Shown here: piece after piece, positions 50,601-62,689 of the stretch
Layout: every line of letters starts with the position of its first letter
Position numbering within the stretch: position 1 is the first letter of the stretch
NCBI GenBank assembly: GCA_947623455.1
Contig: OX392536.1
Location: forward strand, 39,251,465-39,315,464
Length of the DNA: 64,000 nucleotides
Direction: 5' to 3'
DNA from: Mimachlamys varia
Taxonomy: Eukaryota; Mollusca; Bivalvia; Pectinida; Pectinidae
The notes under the pieces: generated by a model
What the model was told of the DNA's origin: nothing
Databases searched by the model: none
Seen by the model: only the letters and a program-made list of their open reading frames with translations
Position numbers and translations under genes: made by a program

Positions 50601-53600
50601 CCCCCCCCAAAAAAAAAAGTGTGGTGATTATACCTGTGTTCTTTTCTCCTAGAGATGACTTACTCTAATCAGTGACTACATATCTGGATGGTACCGGAGA
50701 AAAAGACCTTGATAGAGTGAAAAAGTAACACTAAAGTAATGGTGCCACTTACCCAATGTTAGTAGTGTTTAACATCCTCAGTCTAACAACACAAATCATA
50801 GGTCAAGGTCACATTCAAAGGTCAAGGTTATATATTTCACAGCACAAATGCAAATAATAGGTCAAGTGCACATTCAGCAGTTAATATCAATACAGATCAA
50901 TCACACTGACATATCAAAATACTCATGTAAATACTGACCGAAGTTCAAGGTCAAACACAATGATCAAGGTTATAGCTAAACCTAAGATTACAAAAATGTG
51001 TATGTTAATTCAAATGTCAACAATACAGCTCAAACTACTGGTCAGCTAACAAACTAAAGTTAATGTAGCCAATATTGACTTGTTATTAGCAAAATTAAAT
51101 AAAACAAAATGTAAGTAATTATAAAATAAATGAAAAAAAGTATAAAGGTTACCTATCCCGGTAATCATTTGTTACCAGATAATACACATAATAGATATAA
51201 TAAATTTTCTATATACCAGCATAACAGGTTCAAGTTAACTTTGAAATAATAACAAACCACAAGACAGTGTTCTATCACTAGGGAATACTGTTTTACCATA
51301 TATCTAACAGCATGCCAACAAAGATAGACCCATGCTTCTGTGTTTAGTAATACATTAACATTCACAGCAATCTCTGTCATGCATGATTGATCAGGCAGTG
51401 TTATAATACACATCAGCTAGAAAATTGGAACTCATAATATCTTGTACACGCTATATAGTGTCTCACTAAAGTCCACTGGGAAGTGCACCAACTATCACAA
51501 CAACCCTAGTAGGCCAAAGGGAACTTATGATGTCCAGTTATAGCAAGAAGAAGTTGAGTGATACAAATTCCTGATTCTGTCCCAGTAGAGGTATGACAGT
51601 AAACGGAATGTATCGCTACATATCCATTAGTAATTGAGATACATACCGGTCAATGTCTTTACACGTACAATAAAGATTTATCTATAGACATAAACATTTT
51701 AAATATCTATAATAATCAGACCTACCTATGAATGCTCTGTGACATGCCCATCAGCTGTTTCCTAGCTACTACCAGTTTCTGACTCAGTCCTGGGTCGTTG
51801 CCAAGCTTGACATTAATTTCACTGGCAATCTATAACAGAAAACAAACAATAGAACAATCTAATAATTCTATCTAGTGTTACTAATCAGCATCCTGTCAAA
51901 ATCAATGATGATGAAGCCAACAGGAAACATGTATTCAGCTTCAGGGAAGTTGGTCTATACAATACATGTTAAGAATGTTAGGGTTACAGTATATGCTGAG
52001 AGTTTGGGTATTCTTAGTTCATGGTTATATACAATGCTATACATTGTACAACAGGAAAGAAAGTTCTGGTACTGTTCTGTAAAGTTGCGGGTATATATTA
52101 ATTTTACATTTGCTCTGCATCCTTCCATTGTATTGTAATGCAATGTGAATGTTGTTATAAGACTGAAATTTCTATTGTGACATCATTAATTTCATTGTTG
52201 TCTACACTTGTTTTCCTGTTCAAAAACTGTTTGAAATTACTAAATAAATCCAATAAATCTATCAAAAAGTAAATATAAGTAATGAATGCTTTAGCGAATG
52301 TCGTTACAGTCCTATAACACACATTGCAATTCCCGACCAATTTACATTAAGCCCTACCTGGGCTTTATAAAGTTTGTCATCCATAGCAATGTGTGTTATA
52401 GGAGTGTAACAACATTTGCTAAGACATTCATTGCTTAAATATGACTATACCTTAGTTAGGACTGTGAACAGTGTCTTAGTGCCATCCTGTACTGACAGAC
52501 TGGGCTCCAGCAGGTATTCACTGAGGTGTGGGTGGGGCAGCATGGCCAGTTTGGACACCAGCAAGGTCACCTGGAGGTTCATGGAGTAAGACTGGAACAC
52601 AAGATGGCCTCTGATTTATATATAATACAACAAACACCACCAGTACTCAATGATTACTGCTGTTTACATATCAAAATGTAAATACATGTACCTAAGTAGT
52701 TAAAACAATTTAACCATGTGAACGGGTTAGTTTGATCCTCTCACTTCAAACCATACGGTTTCAACTTGTATTCATGAATATTCTATACCGAAAAAAAAAG
52801 CTGGTAAATAACAAGTAACTGTTAAATGGTGATGCTGAGCATATTGTGATTGAACCCCAACCATGCATTTCAATTTTTCTATACCCTCCAGATTCCTACT
52901 TCATCCAATTTTCCTCGACCCTCCTCTATCAATACCCCCTCCCCCTCCCACCCACACACACACTTTTACTTTCCTTTTGGTGACCTACCTGATTGAGCAT
53001 ATGGGAGAGCTTGTCTAAAAGCATTTTGAGGAAACCCCCTTCGTAGAATGCTGATCCAGGATTGTCTCCCTTGGGAACTGCTTCACGTGGCCAGGCCCAA
53101 CCGGCACACATTGCACTTACATCTTTAAACTGACAACAAAAATTCACAATAATATTCAAAAAATCTCCTTCAAGGTAGGTAAATTATATACAATTGTACA
53201 ATGATGGATCTAGTGTGTGACTAGCACTGAAGACATGGTTTTGTATGTAACAATAATAAATTTAGAATCTACAATGTATTTTAAAGGCCAAATATACACA
53301 ACTTTTGGCAAATATTTAAGTGAAAATCAAGCCTTATAACTTAGTATATTTATAGATTTAGTTAAGATTAACTGCTATCAGCAATATTCAAGTTGAAATC
53401 TTATGTGAGTATAGGTACAGCAGCAGTTGAAACTCGATACTTGTAAACATGCGTTCATTTTGAACTGTCGTCTACCTTGGGCTTGTTGTTTTAGTGATAC
53501 ACACCTAAATTATTTTGAATCCTTTGGATTTTCTGTAAAGAGTTTCTTGAGAGTTACCTTAAAGATACGTATATTGGGCTTTTTTCTAAAATAACCAGAT

Positions 53601-56600
53601 TTACAGTATCTAGATTCCTTGTACTTGTCCGTCCTTACCTGTTTATGGGCGTCACGTAGGTACATATCATAGCCACTGTCCGCGGTCTGGTAACTCGACT
53701 TCAATTCCTCGGGCAGTAGAGTCAGAAAACTGAAGTAGAGGAGAATAAACATATTGTTTTGGTTTATTTTGTTTTATGTCCTACTTACAGCCGGGGTCAT
53801 TTAGGGATGTGCCCGGTTTTTGGAGGGGGAGGAAAGCCGGATTACCTGGAGAAATACCACCGACCTATGGTCAGTACCTGGCAACTGCCCCGGGGACACT
53901 TTAACCATTTGGCCACTATGGCCACAATAAACAACATTGTACCAAATACAAATGTAATGTGGAGAGGACCTATTAGTAGGGAAATTCTAACACTAAAAAG
54001 GTATTCAAGAAGTATATATGTATGGTCTACTTTGCATATTTTGTTTTAACCTCTTGTAAAAGTCATTCACTGTTTACATTGATATCTTCATACACATTTT
54101 TTTTTATACTTTTACCTTTTTTATGAAACAAAAGTTCTGAATAGATAATAAGACATTGTGATATACTACTGTAGTACATGTGTGTTTCAATATTGATTTG
54201 ATTATCAGAACTAGTGCCATTGCTGCCTCTGTTGAATTTAATGCCTGAGCTGAATGCAACCCGTTTTGTCAGCGGCCACATTGATCCTGAGCATACCAGG
54301 GTATATGTAAGTTTTGATAAGCATAAGGTTCAAGTGTTTGACACAAATCTTAAAAGTGTAAATAAATAAGGAAAGCTGCCAACGGAACTTACATACAAAC
54401 CATAGTTCATAACTGAAAAAACCCAACAATTTTTTGGCTTTATTCAATATCAAATGATTTTAACAATACATCTCAAATGTTTTTCCTATACATATATTAG
54501 AAATGTGAAAAATTTGACCTTTGCTTTTTTGTGTCTATCTTTTTACCTGTTGACTATTTTGTGCACCTCTGACTTTCCTCTGCTCGGTGACGCAGTTGGG
54601 GTAGAACCAAAAGACAAGCTGGAACCTGTACCTACAAAACAGTTTGGAACAGGACCTGTTTAGGACTGACACTTAACAATGCACAAAGTCAAAACCAAAA
54701 TATCAATACAGCACATTTAAGACAACGGAAGAACATAACAGAATTATACATAAAGCTGGTCCCAGAACTTGAATAATTGCCAGTATATATACTGTGTACT
54801 TTTCCATCGACCGTTCCATTTAACAGATATTGATGATGTACACAAGTCTGACAGTGTCACTGTTGAAAATTGACAAATTGTTTAATTTACAATTTAGTTA
54901 CATGCAGGAATCTTTGCACTAATTACCAGCTGTACTGGAATGTCGGACAAACTTTTACTGTTTTCTTGTTCGTTTTTTGTTTGTAATGAGTTGTTTTATG
55001 TTCGCTTCACTACCAAGTAGTTCTGTTATCCAACAGCTGACGATACTTATGAAAAATCATGTGTTTATATACAGTTACCTGTAGAATCCACAGACTGGCT
55101 CCTTTCTATTCCATTCACCAGAGGTTTAGCATCTGTACCTGAATCTGCCACAGACCCCTCTGTTGTAGACAGGGTTCCAGAGGCGGGATTAGTAGGCTGA
55201 TTGACACCTGTCACATTCTCTGTAGCACCAGTAGACTCCTCCTCTTTCACTTCAGGCTCCTCCTCCTTAAAGTATTTTCGACCAATCATATTGCGAAGAA
55301 CAAGATTATGTAAGATAAGCTCCTCCTCCTTCTGAAGTAGTGTATCAAACAGCTTCAAGGTGATCAGACACAACTGAAATACAAAGCACCAGTAATACTC
55401 ATGGTTAGTTTGAATGTAATCACTGATCACTTCAAAAGTTCATAAAACCTTAAAGGCCCAATATACGTAACTTCAGGAAATTTTTCGTGATTCTGAAAAA
55501 TTCTGAAAAACAAATCCAGTTGATAACCATTCAAAAATAAGCCTTAAACGAAGTAAAGCTGAGTGGTAGCTAACCATAAACTCTTGACATAAAAATCCAA
55601 AGAATTGAAAATAATTCAGGTGGGGCCCACTTCAACAACAAGTCGAAGTTAGAAGACAGTTCAAAATGGACGCATGTTTACAAATATATACCAAGTTTCA
55701 ACTGCTGCTGTACCGGTAAACGTGTAAGAATTTATCTTGACTATTGCCGATATCAATTAATCTTAACTAAATCTATAAATATAAAAAAAGTTATTAGGCT
55801 TGATTTTCGATTCAAGTTTTGCCGAAAGTTACATATATCGGGCCTTTAAGAACCTTACTCATCCCTGACCCAATCCATAATAATTTGTGTGAATTTTCAC
55901 CAGACCCAATTCCTTTTTCTTTTATATTTGAGCATATCATAATAAACTGTAGATTTCATAATTCTATTCCAATTTTAAAGATTAAAATAAAAGAATATTA
56001 TGACATTTTTGAATTACACATAAGACTAGATGTCTAAATCTTCAGCTATTAACCATGACTCATGACTCCCCTTCCGTGTCTACCCAGTAATTATGAAGAT
56101 GTATCAAAACAGTCAAGATCCTGACCCTTGCCACATATTGGGTACGCATACAACTGTGTGATATTCCAAAGCGTTATTTTTGAAAATATCATTATCAAGC
56201 AGCATCTAAAACCCAGCACCACCGACGCATTATATTAAAGTGGCCAAATCTATAAAGCTAACAAGACCGAGGCACAATTAGGCGTAATTATATGTGTACA
56301 CATATAATGTATTAGTGTTGGTACTAGATTTGTTAGCTGTTTACATGGTCAAGCTAATATAATTAACAGACAACAAACACTATTGATCAAGGCTTGTGGG
56401 AAATGAGTGCTGCTGTATGCTTGATTGCCAAGTCTTGGAGTACCTAAAAGATTCCGACAGGATTATAATTTACTAATACATCAATAAGTATTTAGACGAC
56501 GGACAAGTCAGTGTTACAAGTGTTTGTCAATAGAAAGTATTGGTTTCCTGATCGACTTAAGGAATCACAAGCATTTCTGAATTATGCCACATAATTAACT

Positions 56601-59600
56601 CTAACTGAGGATTAGTGATTCTAAGCTTCTTATAGATCATGTCAAATCTTTTTGACAATGGTTGCGCTCTAGAAACATATTAAATCTAAGGAAGAAGTAT
56701 TACCTCTTACATGGGTATATAGATGTACATACCAAACACTGTTTAGGTTTATTATCCTATAGATCAACACAAAATTCAGTTAAGATTAAAATCATCAGTA
56801 AGAATCAGCTTTAGTAGTGGTATTGATAAAACCCTTGACAACAGATTCAAACATAAACTTTATTAATTTTACATTAATTGGGAAACAGGTTATTTTTAAT
56901 TTATATTAATTACTCTTGTTGAGCCAGACGTTATAGCACAGGAGTGGGGGGTGTCTTTATTGTAGGAGGGAACCAGAAAACCTGGAGAAAACCTCTGTGG
57001 CGGGCCAGGTAGCCCAATATCTTTTCACGTCTGATCGAGGAGTTGAATCCTGACAACTTTGGTGAAAAGCGAGTGTGTTTCACACTGCATCACCTGATTC
57101 TGATCAATAGGAGTTCAGTCTCAACTTCTGACAACAAAATCGGGCTACTATGGGTTAAGATTCTGATCACTAACGGATAGGAGAAAATGCAACATGTAGT
57201 TGGACACTAAGACTGTGTAATACGTGAAGACATGTTGTTATAGGTGTACAAACATGCTGTAACCTCACCTGGGTCTGTACACCTTCCTGTAGACAATAGC
57301 ATTACTGATTTCTACACAGAATGTAGTGTCATAATCATGACAAGACAATAATTGACAATGGTTAGAGAAACACTATTTTGGTGAATATTCATGATTTTTT
57401 TCTTATGTAAAATGTAACATACCAATCATAATTTTTTTCTATTTTTTTTTTCAGTTTTCAGGTTTAAGAAGTGATAAAGTTTGTACATGTAGAAGTCATA
57501 TATGAATTGCTGTCTAATTACTTAACAAATTAAGCTTGGTCATTATAAACGACACATGTATATTCTACAGCTGTTCATCAATGTAAAATGTACCCAAGTA
57601 CCAAATCAATTCAAAACTGTTGTACAAGATTTATATCTGTGTAATGAATTTCTGCATGTGTTATGTTGTGAAACAGACAACAAGGAAAAAAAACATGACA
57701 TTAAGAGGAATTATTATCAAATGTGATATTAATGTTATTCTGCTGTTTTATGACAAGCTTCTCACCTCGTCAGATAAATGGTTACAGCGCTGTATCAGTC
57801 TATCTCTGACAGGGCTATCAGCTTCGCCTGCAACCTCCGGCTCCCGACTGTCTCCCAGAATAAATTTGGAAAATTCTGAAAGACACATAAATAGATACAG
57901 TTTTTCCATACTAGTTGATTGCTTCAGTAACCAGAAGAAAATGGTCCTGATCTAGATTTGATAGCTTAAGGAAAATGTGACAATCAACTATCAGCTAGGA
58001 AAAGAGCAATTTCAATAATCACGAAACTTTACAGGCATTGTGAGAGTTAAAACAAACACAGATTCTTTTACAGGTACATCAAAATGTTAAAGATGAAGCT
58101 CTAAAGTACCAAACCACCCTGTATGACAGGTGATCCCACTACACCTACCAAACCACCCTGTATGACAGGTGATCCCATTACACCTCAGTCTTACCTAACA
58201 GCAGTGGAGGTGAGCAGACAGTCCGCAGACATCGGGTCAGGTAGGCTGTGGCCAGCACAGCCCCAGACTCAGATCTGTCAACACAAGACAGATCACTGAA
58301 CACTGAATGGTTTGTACGGAGAAATGTTGCTATTTGTCTATTAGACAGCACAATGTAAATGAATGCTTTGTGTCAACTACATACTAATAATTACAAAGCT
58401 TAGTATTCTTTAAAAATTTGGAGTGATTCTTTATTAACCTAATTAATTAATGAAACTGATTGTTTCTGTCCAAATCATGAAAACAGCTCTTTGTTTACAA
58501 AACTTATTATATTTTGATATGTATTATACAATTACAAGTACATCAATATGACTGCTGAGGCTAGACAAACCTTCATATCACCCTACCAACAGGGCCATAA
58601 ATTGTTTATTGTACCGAAAAAAAACAAGTATAAGTCAAACTATATCAACACATAATGTTTTTGATTACATTTCCACAAGTTTATCTATGTTTGTTTACAC
58701 AATGAAACTAAAAAGAACTTGCGAGAATCAGAAAGATTGCCATGTGGGCACATGCTCCAGGGATCGCGAAGAGGTTTTGTCAGCCCTAGGGAAGACACAA
58801 AGCTTTGTAACACCGTCATGTGACGTGTTTTAACCAATCAGCTTTAGAGGAACTGAGATGAGGTATAATAATATTAGATTATCTTGTGTATAGCGTTCTT
58901 TTTAAATTTACTGGCAATGGTAGTTTATTGTTCTTTGAAAGTCTTTAAGAAGGACACACAGCTAACAACCTGAACCTCACACCAACTCACGTCTGTAGGA
59001 TAGACGGTTCCATTATCACGTCCAGGAATAAGTTTCTGATAGACTGAGCTAGAGCTGTCCCCACAGTAGGATTGGACAATCCAATCAGCTGATCACAGTA
59101 ATCCAACCAGGACAGAAAGGAAACCAGGTGACGTTTCCCGAGAAAGGTCTGGTGATCCTCACTCTCTGTTATCACATCCAATCTGTAAAAACATGTCTCA
59201 ATTATTTGCATAAAATCTTCAAATTTTGCATTTCAAAATACTCCATAACAATTACATTTCATGATCATAATAATTTAAAGGGAGACCAGGAAACTCTTCA
59301 TATTCTATAGTCTGCTAAATTATAATTAGTCTACACATGCCACTCCGATAGTCAGGGATGTTTTTCCTCAGAACAAAATCATTACAGTACCAATGTAACT
59401 GGCCTCAACATGTCCGATATGTTTGAGTTCCATTACAAAGCCTAATCCTGTAATAGCCTCCACTGATCACAGCCATAGTAGTTCAATCCCTAAACTTCCA
59501 TCAAACCTGGCCCAACTCAAATTTAATTGTTTAACTTGGTTTCCAAAACTGAATTACACCCACCTAGCCTCTACAAGTTAACTTCTCACATGTTCCACTC

Positions 59601-62057
59601 CTAAATCTACTCCTCTCTTACCTTTTACAAGTAAATTTTACCTTAAATCCACCTCTAAACTTACCCCCACTTTGCCTCCACATTTTCCAGGTCCACAGGA
59701 TTGACTAGAGACGGAAGTTTGAGGTATGACTCGACGAGACGCTGAGACAGTTCTGTACAGAAGGAAGTGTCTTCAACAATACATTGGGCCGCAGCAGGCT
59801 CAGGGAGACTGGCACACAGCATCAGACCCTCACAGGCCTTCACAGCCACACGACTGTCCTGTATAACACATAGTGTACCAACATGTTATATTACACAGAG
59901 AGACTGGCACAAAGCATTAGGCCCTCACAGGCTTTCACAGCCACACGACTGTCCTGTATAGCACATAGTGTACCAACATGTTATATTACACAGAGAGACT
60001 GGCACACAGCATCAGGCCTTCACAGCAACACGACTGTCCTGTATAAAACATAGTGTACCAACATGTTATATTACACATAGAGACTGGTACACAGCATCAG
60101 GCCTTCACAGGCCTTCACAGCCACACGACTGTCCTGTATAACACATAGTGTACCAAAATGTTATATTACACAGAGAGACTGGTACACAGCATCAAGCCTT
60201 CACAGCCACACGACTGTCCTGTATAACACATAGTGTACCAACATGTTATATTACACAGAGAGACTGGTACACAGCATCAGGCCTTCACAGCCACACGACT
60301 GTCCTGTATAACACATAGTGTACCAACATGTTATATGAAAAAGGGAGACTGGCAAAAAGCATAAGGCACCCACAGGCCTTCACAGCCACACGACTGTCCT
60401 GTATAACACATAGTGTACCAACATGTTATATTACACAGACTGGCACACAGCATCAGGCCCTCACAGGCCTTCACAGGGTCCTGTAAAAATAATCAGTTTT
60501 TTTTAGTACAGTTCAAAGCTGAAAAAAACATAATTTCATGATTTCATGGAACATTTTGACTTTTATACACCAGAGGTAGAATTATATATTCTATTCTATC
60601 TTCATTTGGACATTTATGTCTCAATTTTCAGATTTTGCCCTCCATCCCTACTATGTTTTAAAAAAGAATGGCTTTAGATGTCAACAACATGACGTTTTCT
60701 CTAAGACTTACTGCACTATGGGTGAGAATGATGAGGGAAGACACAAGACTGAACTCCTTTTTCATGCTGGCACTAGTTTGGGCCTGCTCCTCTGAGGGCT
60801 GGTTTGACACTTCGGAGGGCTGCTGTGACCCGTCTGAGGGCTGTGTTGTAACAGGTCTGGCTGCTCCTGGTGTTGTCTTTTTCTTTGGCATCTGATTTAG
60901 ATAAGTTTTCTAGTGTGACTATTCCAGAAGTGCCTTTATACCTTCATCATTTACAACAAAACTATATGTTTAATTTAATCAAATCAGGACGGTACAAGAT
61001 ACCTCAATCATTTTATAATTTACTAATAAATCTTATTTTCAATTATTTTTAATATCAAAGTACATGTATTTAATATCTCTGTTTGACATTACCAGAAGAT
61101 AATTTTTGAAAAAAACATATAGATATATAATATTTTCCTTATTTTTTTTTTTAATATCTTAACTGAGTAAATGGCAACATGCAGTGAAGAAAAACTTCCG
61201 TATTACTGGTTTATGCCATACATACAAAGAAATATTAACAGTAATTGCCAAACAGACACAAGATAACTCACATCAATGAAGAAGTTCACTAGATATGGGT
61301 CCTGTTTGATTTTGGCACATACAGTACATAGGAACTGGATCTCCTCGATTTCTGACGGGGCAGCTTTCACCTCACCGCACGCCTTTACAAGACGCTGAAT
61401 AAGAAAGGTGTGTCCTTACATTCATCCTTACAATTTACACTGAATTTCTGAAGCAGGCTAATTTCAAGGTTGAAACGAATGTGAACTTAAGTTTTTGTAA
61501 AGGAAGTCTTGTCTAGCAGCTATTAGACTGCATAAATCTTTCTTATTCTTGTTTATTTTAGAATATAACTTAACACCAGCAACAATCACAATACTGTTTC
61601 TAATCATCTTCACAGAAAGGCTGTCAATGTGTGATATGATCAGGTTATATCTTTCTTTATTCTACTTTATAATGGATATAACATAGTTAATACTTTTCTC
61701 AGTAGTTCTGATTTACTTGTGGAAACAATTCACAAGTCAAAATTGTACATTAAGTAATTATGTTAGATCTCTCAATAGTCAATAGTCTCTTAGAATTAAT
61801 TCAAAAACCCACCAGGCTATTTGTTTCAGTGTCCGGTTTGCCTAATGTCAACTCATGTTTTAACCTTAAACTTTAAACTCATGCATAAATTTTTCTGAGG
61901 ACAGTTTGAATTAGCAGCATGCCTTGACTGGGTTTTACCACCTGACACTTACATGAACAGCTCGGTGTACATTAACATGGGGTAGTAGTGGCTGCTCTAG
62001 ACGAGACAGTAACTTCGTGAAGAATGTCAGAACTGCCTGTTTCATACCCGGAGGATG
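47635..62057 (-). CDS. FHIP2A: FHIP2-type FHF complex subunit, 14 exons, N-terminus beyond window
   Basis: FHIP proteins join FTS and Hook to link vesicles to dynein. Coding exons, 5' to 3': 61953-62057, 61272-61394, 60712-60891, 59665-59858, 58991-59182, 58195-58274, 57766-57875, 55079-55373, 54547-54631, 53639-53729, 52989-53129, 52451-52591, 51726-51829, 47635-47743; 649 aa. Matches to human FHIP2A (formerly FAM160B1): [25 protein letters not shown] then [92 protein letters not shown] and [18 protein letters not shown]. All donors are GT, and phase holds at each junction. About 100 N-terminal residues lie beyond the right edge. An acidic Ser/Thr-rich linker follows residue [12 protein letters not shown]2B cannot be excluded as the closer vertebrate relative. 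Confidence 0.92.
49706..49865 (+). repeat. Dispersed repeat, copy 2 of 2
   Basis: Matches 22989-23140 (GACAGCCTTTGAAGTCGGT, TTTGTAATCTTCAAAG, GCGATTGGTCAGTTTTTTT, CATAACCCCTAGATATC). It lies in the last FHIP2 intron. Unknown class. Confidence 0.6.
50589..50620 (+). repeat. Poly-C then poly-A homopolymer run
   Basis: About 20 consecutive C followed by about 10 A in the last FHIP2 intron. The exact length is prone to sequencing error. Confidence 0.8.
52279..52435. mobile_element. Palindromic MITE in FHIP2 intron
   Basis: About 157 bp. Left arm AATGAATGCTTTAGCGAATG then CCTATAACACACATTGC; the right arm is the complement of AATGAATGTCTTAGCAAATG with the same CCTATAACACACATTGC. The arms are about 50 bases around a short AT-rich loop. 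Confidence 0.75.
53283..53582. mobile_element. TTAA-type MITE, diverged copy B
   Basis: Begins TTAAAGGCCAAATATACACA and ends with TACGTATATTGGGCTTTT. The interior shares with the 55450-55849 copy the segments GATTTAGTTAAGATTAACTG and TACAGCAGCAGTTGAAACT, but inverted, so this copy is in opposite orientation. It lies in an FHIP2 intron. Confidence 0.6.
53759..53925 (-). mobile_element. tRNA-derived SINE, reversed and shortened
   Basis: On the minus strand it starts GCCATAGTGGCCAAATGGTT (A-box-like TGGCCAAATGG) and continues with the body CCAGGTACTGACCATAGGTC to AGTAGGACATAAAACAAAAT. It is the same family as 15254-15470, but the segment around the B box is deleted. Confidence 0.7.
55450..55849. 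mobile_element. Complete TTAA-type MITE, copy C
   Basis: 400 bp counting TTAA at both ends. Termini AGGCCCAATATACGTAACTT and the complement of AGGCCCGATATATGTAACTT. The TTAA flanks suggest piggyBac- or Kolobok-type mobilisation. No open frame. It lies in the FHIP2 intron just upstream of exon 55079-55373. Confidence 0.8.
56918..57095 (-). mobile_element. Decayed SINE, second family
   Basis: On the minus strand, CAGTGTGAAACACACTCGCT and GGATTCAACTCC resemble a decayed A/B box head. The body GGTTTTCTCCAGGTTTTCTG and GGTTCCCTCCTACAATAAAG matches the SINE at 25320-25497. Confidence 0.6.
58107..58186. repeat. Two-copy direct repeat beside an FHIP2 exon
   Basis: TACCAAACCACCCTGTATGA followed by CAGGTGATCCCA(C/T)TACACCT occurs twice, about 38-40 bp apart, immediately downstream (minus strand) of the splice donor of exon 58195-58274. 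Confidence 0.8.
59849..60485 (-). repeat. FHIP2A: Tandem array of an FHIP2 splice acceptor and exon start
   Basis: The unit (85 or 95 bp) contains on the minus strand TATACAG|GACAGTCGTGTGGC, the acceptor and opening codons ([14 protein letters not shown]) of exon 59665-59858. The mark CGACTGTCCTGTATA occurs at 59851 (the real boundary) and near 59946, 60031, 60126, 60211, 60296 and 60391, with a final partial unit at about 60430-60485. The 10-bp size difference comes from presence or absence of an AGGCCTTCAC duplication. In each extra unit the exon-like part covers about 16 codons and then runs into intron sequence with an in-frame TAA. Confidence 0.92.
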
Positions 62058-62204
62058 CTAAAATTAATAATAAAATCAATTTTACCATTATGACATATTT
62101 TTTATTATCAATTTTCAATAATTGAGAAAAATTAGAAGCCACTTAAGGCAAACAATGCTTTAACTTAATACAGAACACAGATAATTGTATTGTAATTACA
62201 TGTA

Positions 62205-62382
62205 CAGTGGAACCACGTTATCTCTCGAAGTCGACAGGACAGTGGTAAAACTTTGAGTTGACCGAGTATTCAAGTTACACGAGTTTAAAATGCTATTGTA
62301 AAGATTGGTCACGACCAACAAAATACTTCAACGTAAACGGGGTCTTCAAATTATATGAGTTTGAGATAACAAGGTTCCACTG
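62205..62382. mobile_element. TA-flanked MITE (Tc1/mariner-like ends)
   Basis: Ends CAGTGGAACC and GGTTCCACTG, flanked by TA on both sides (62203-62204, 62383-62384), a typical Tc1/mariner target. Inner inverted repeat GTTATCTC / GAGATAAC. It lies in the intron upstream of FHIP2 exon 61953-62057. Confidence 0.85.
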
Positions 62383-62689
62383 TATAAGCAATTTTAAACA
62401 ATCATGGCAAAATATTACATAAGTTTTCTTAAGTAGTATTTGAAAATTCAACATTTCAGGGACCACCCAGGCTTCTAGGCATCAGGAAGGCAACACTGTT
62501 TGGCGAAAGGATAAAATTTGAACATTCTTTAACTTGATGAACATGCAATCATGCTAAGGTAATTAAGGAGGGCGGTATTTTGAACGAGCTTTCTACAACA
62601 AGTCAGTTAGTTAATGGTGAAATATCATCACATAAGCCTTTTTTATAATTATTTTTACCTTTTCTGTTAACCATCTGTACAGTATACAA

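Noticed and set aside
53759..54049. 96-codon open frame at a SINE
   Set aside because: It overlaps the reversed SINE and flanking intron of FHIP2; no independent coding evidence.
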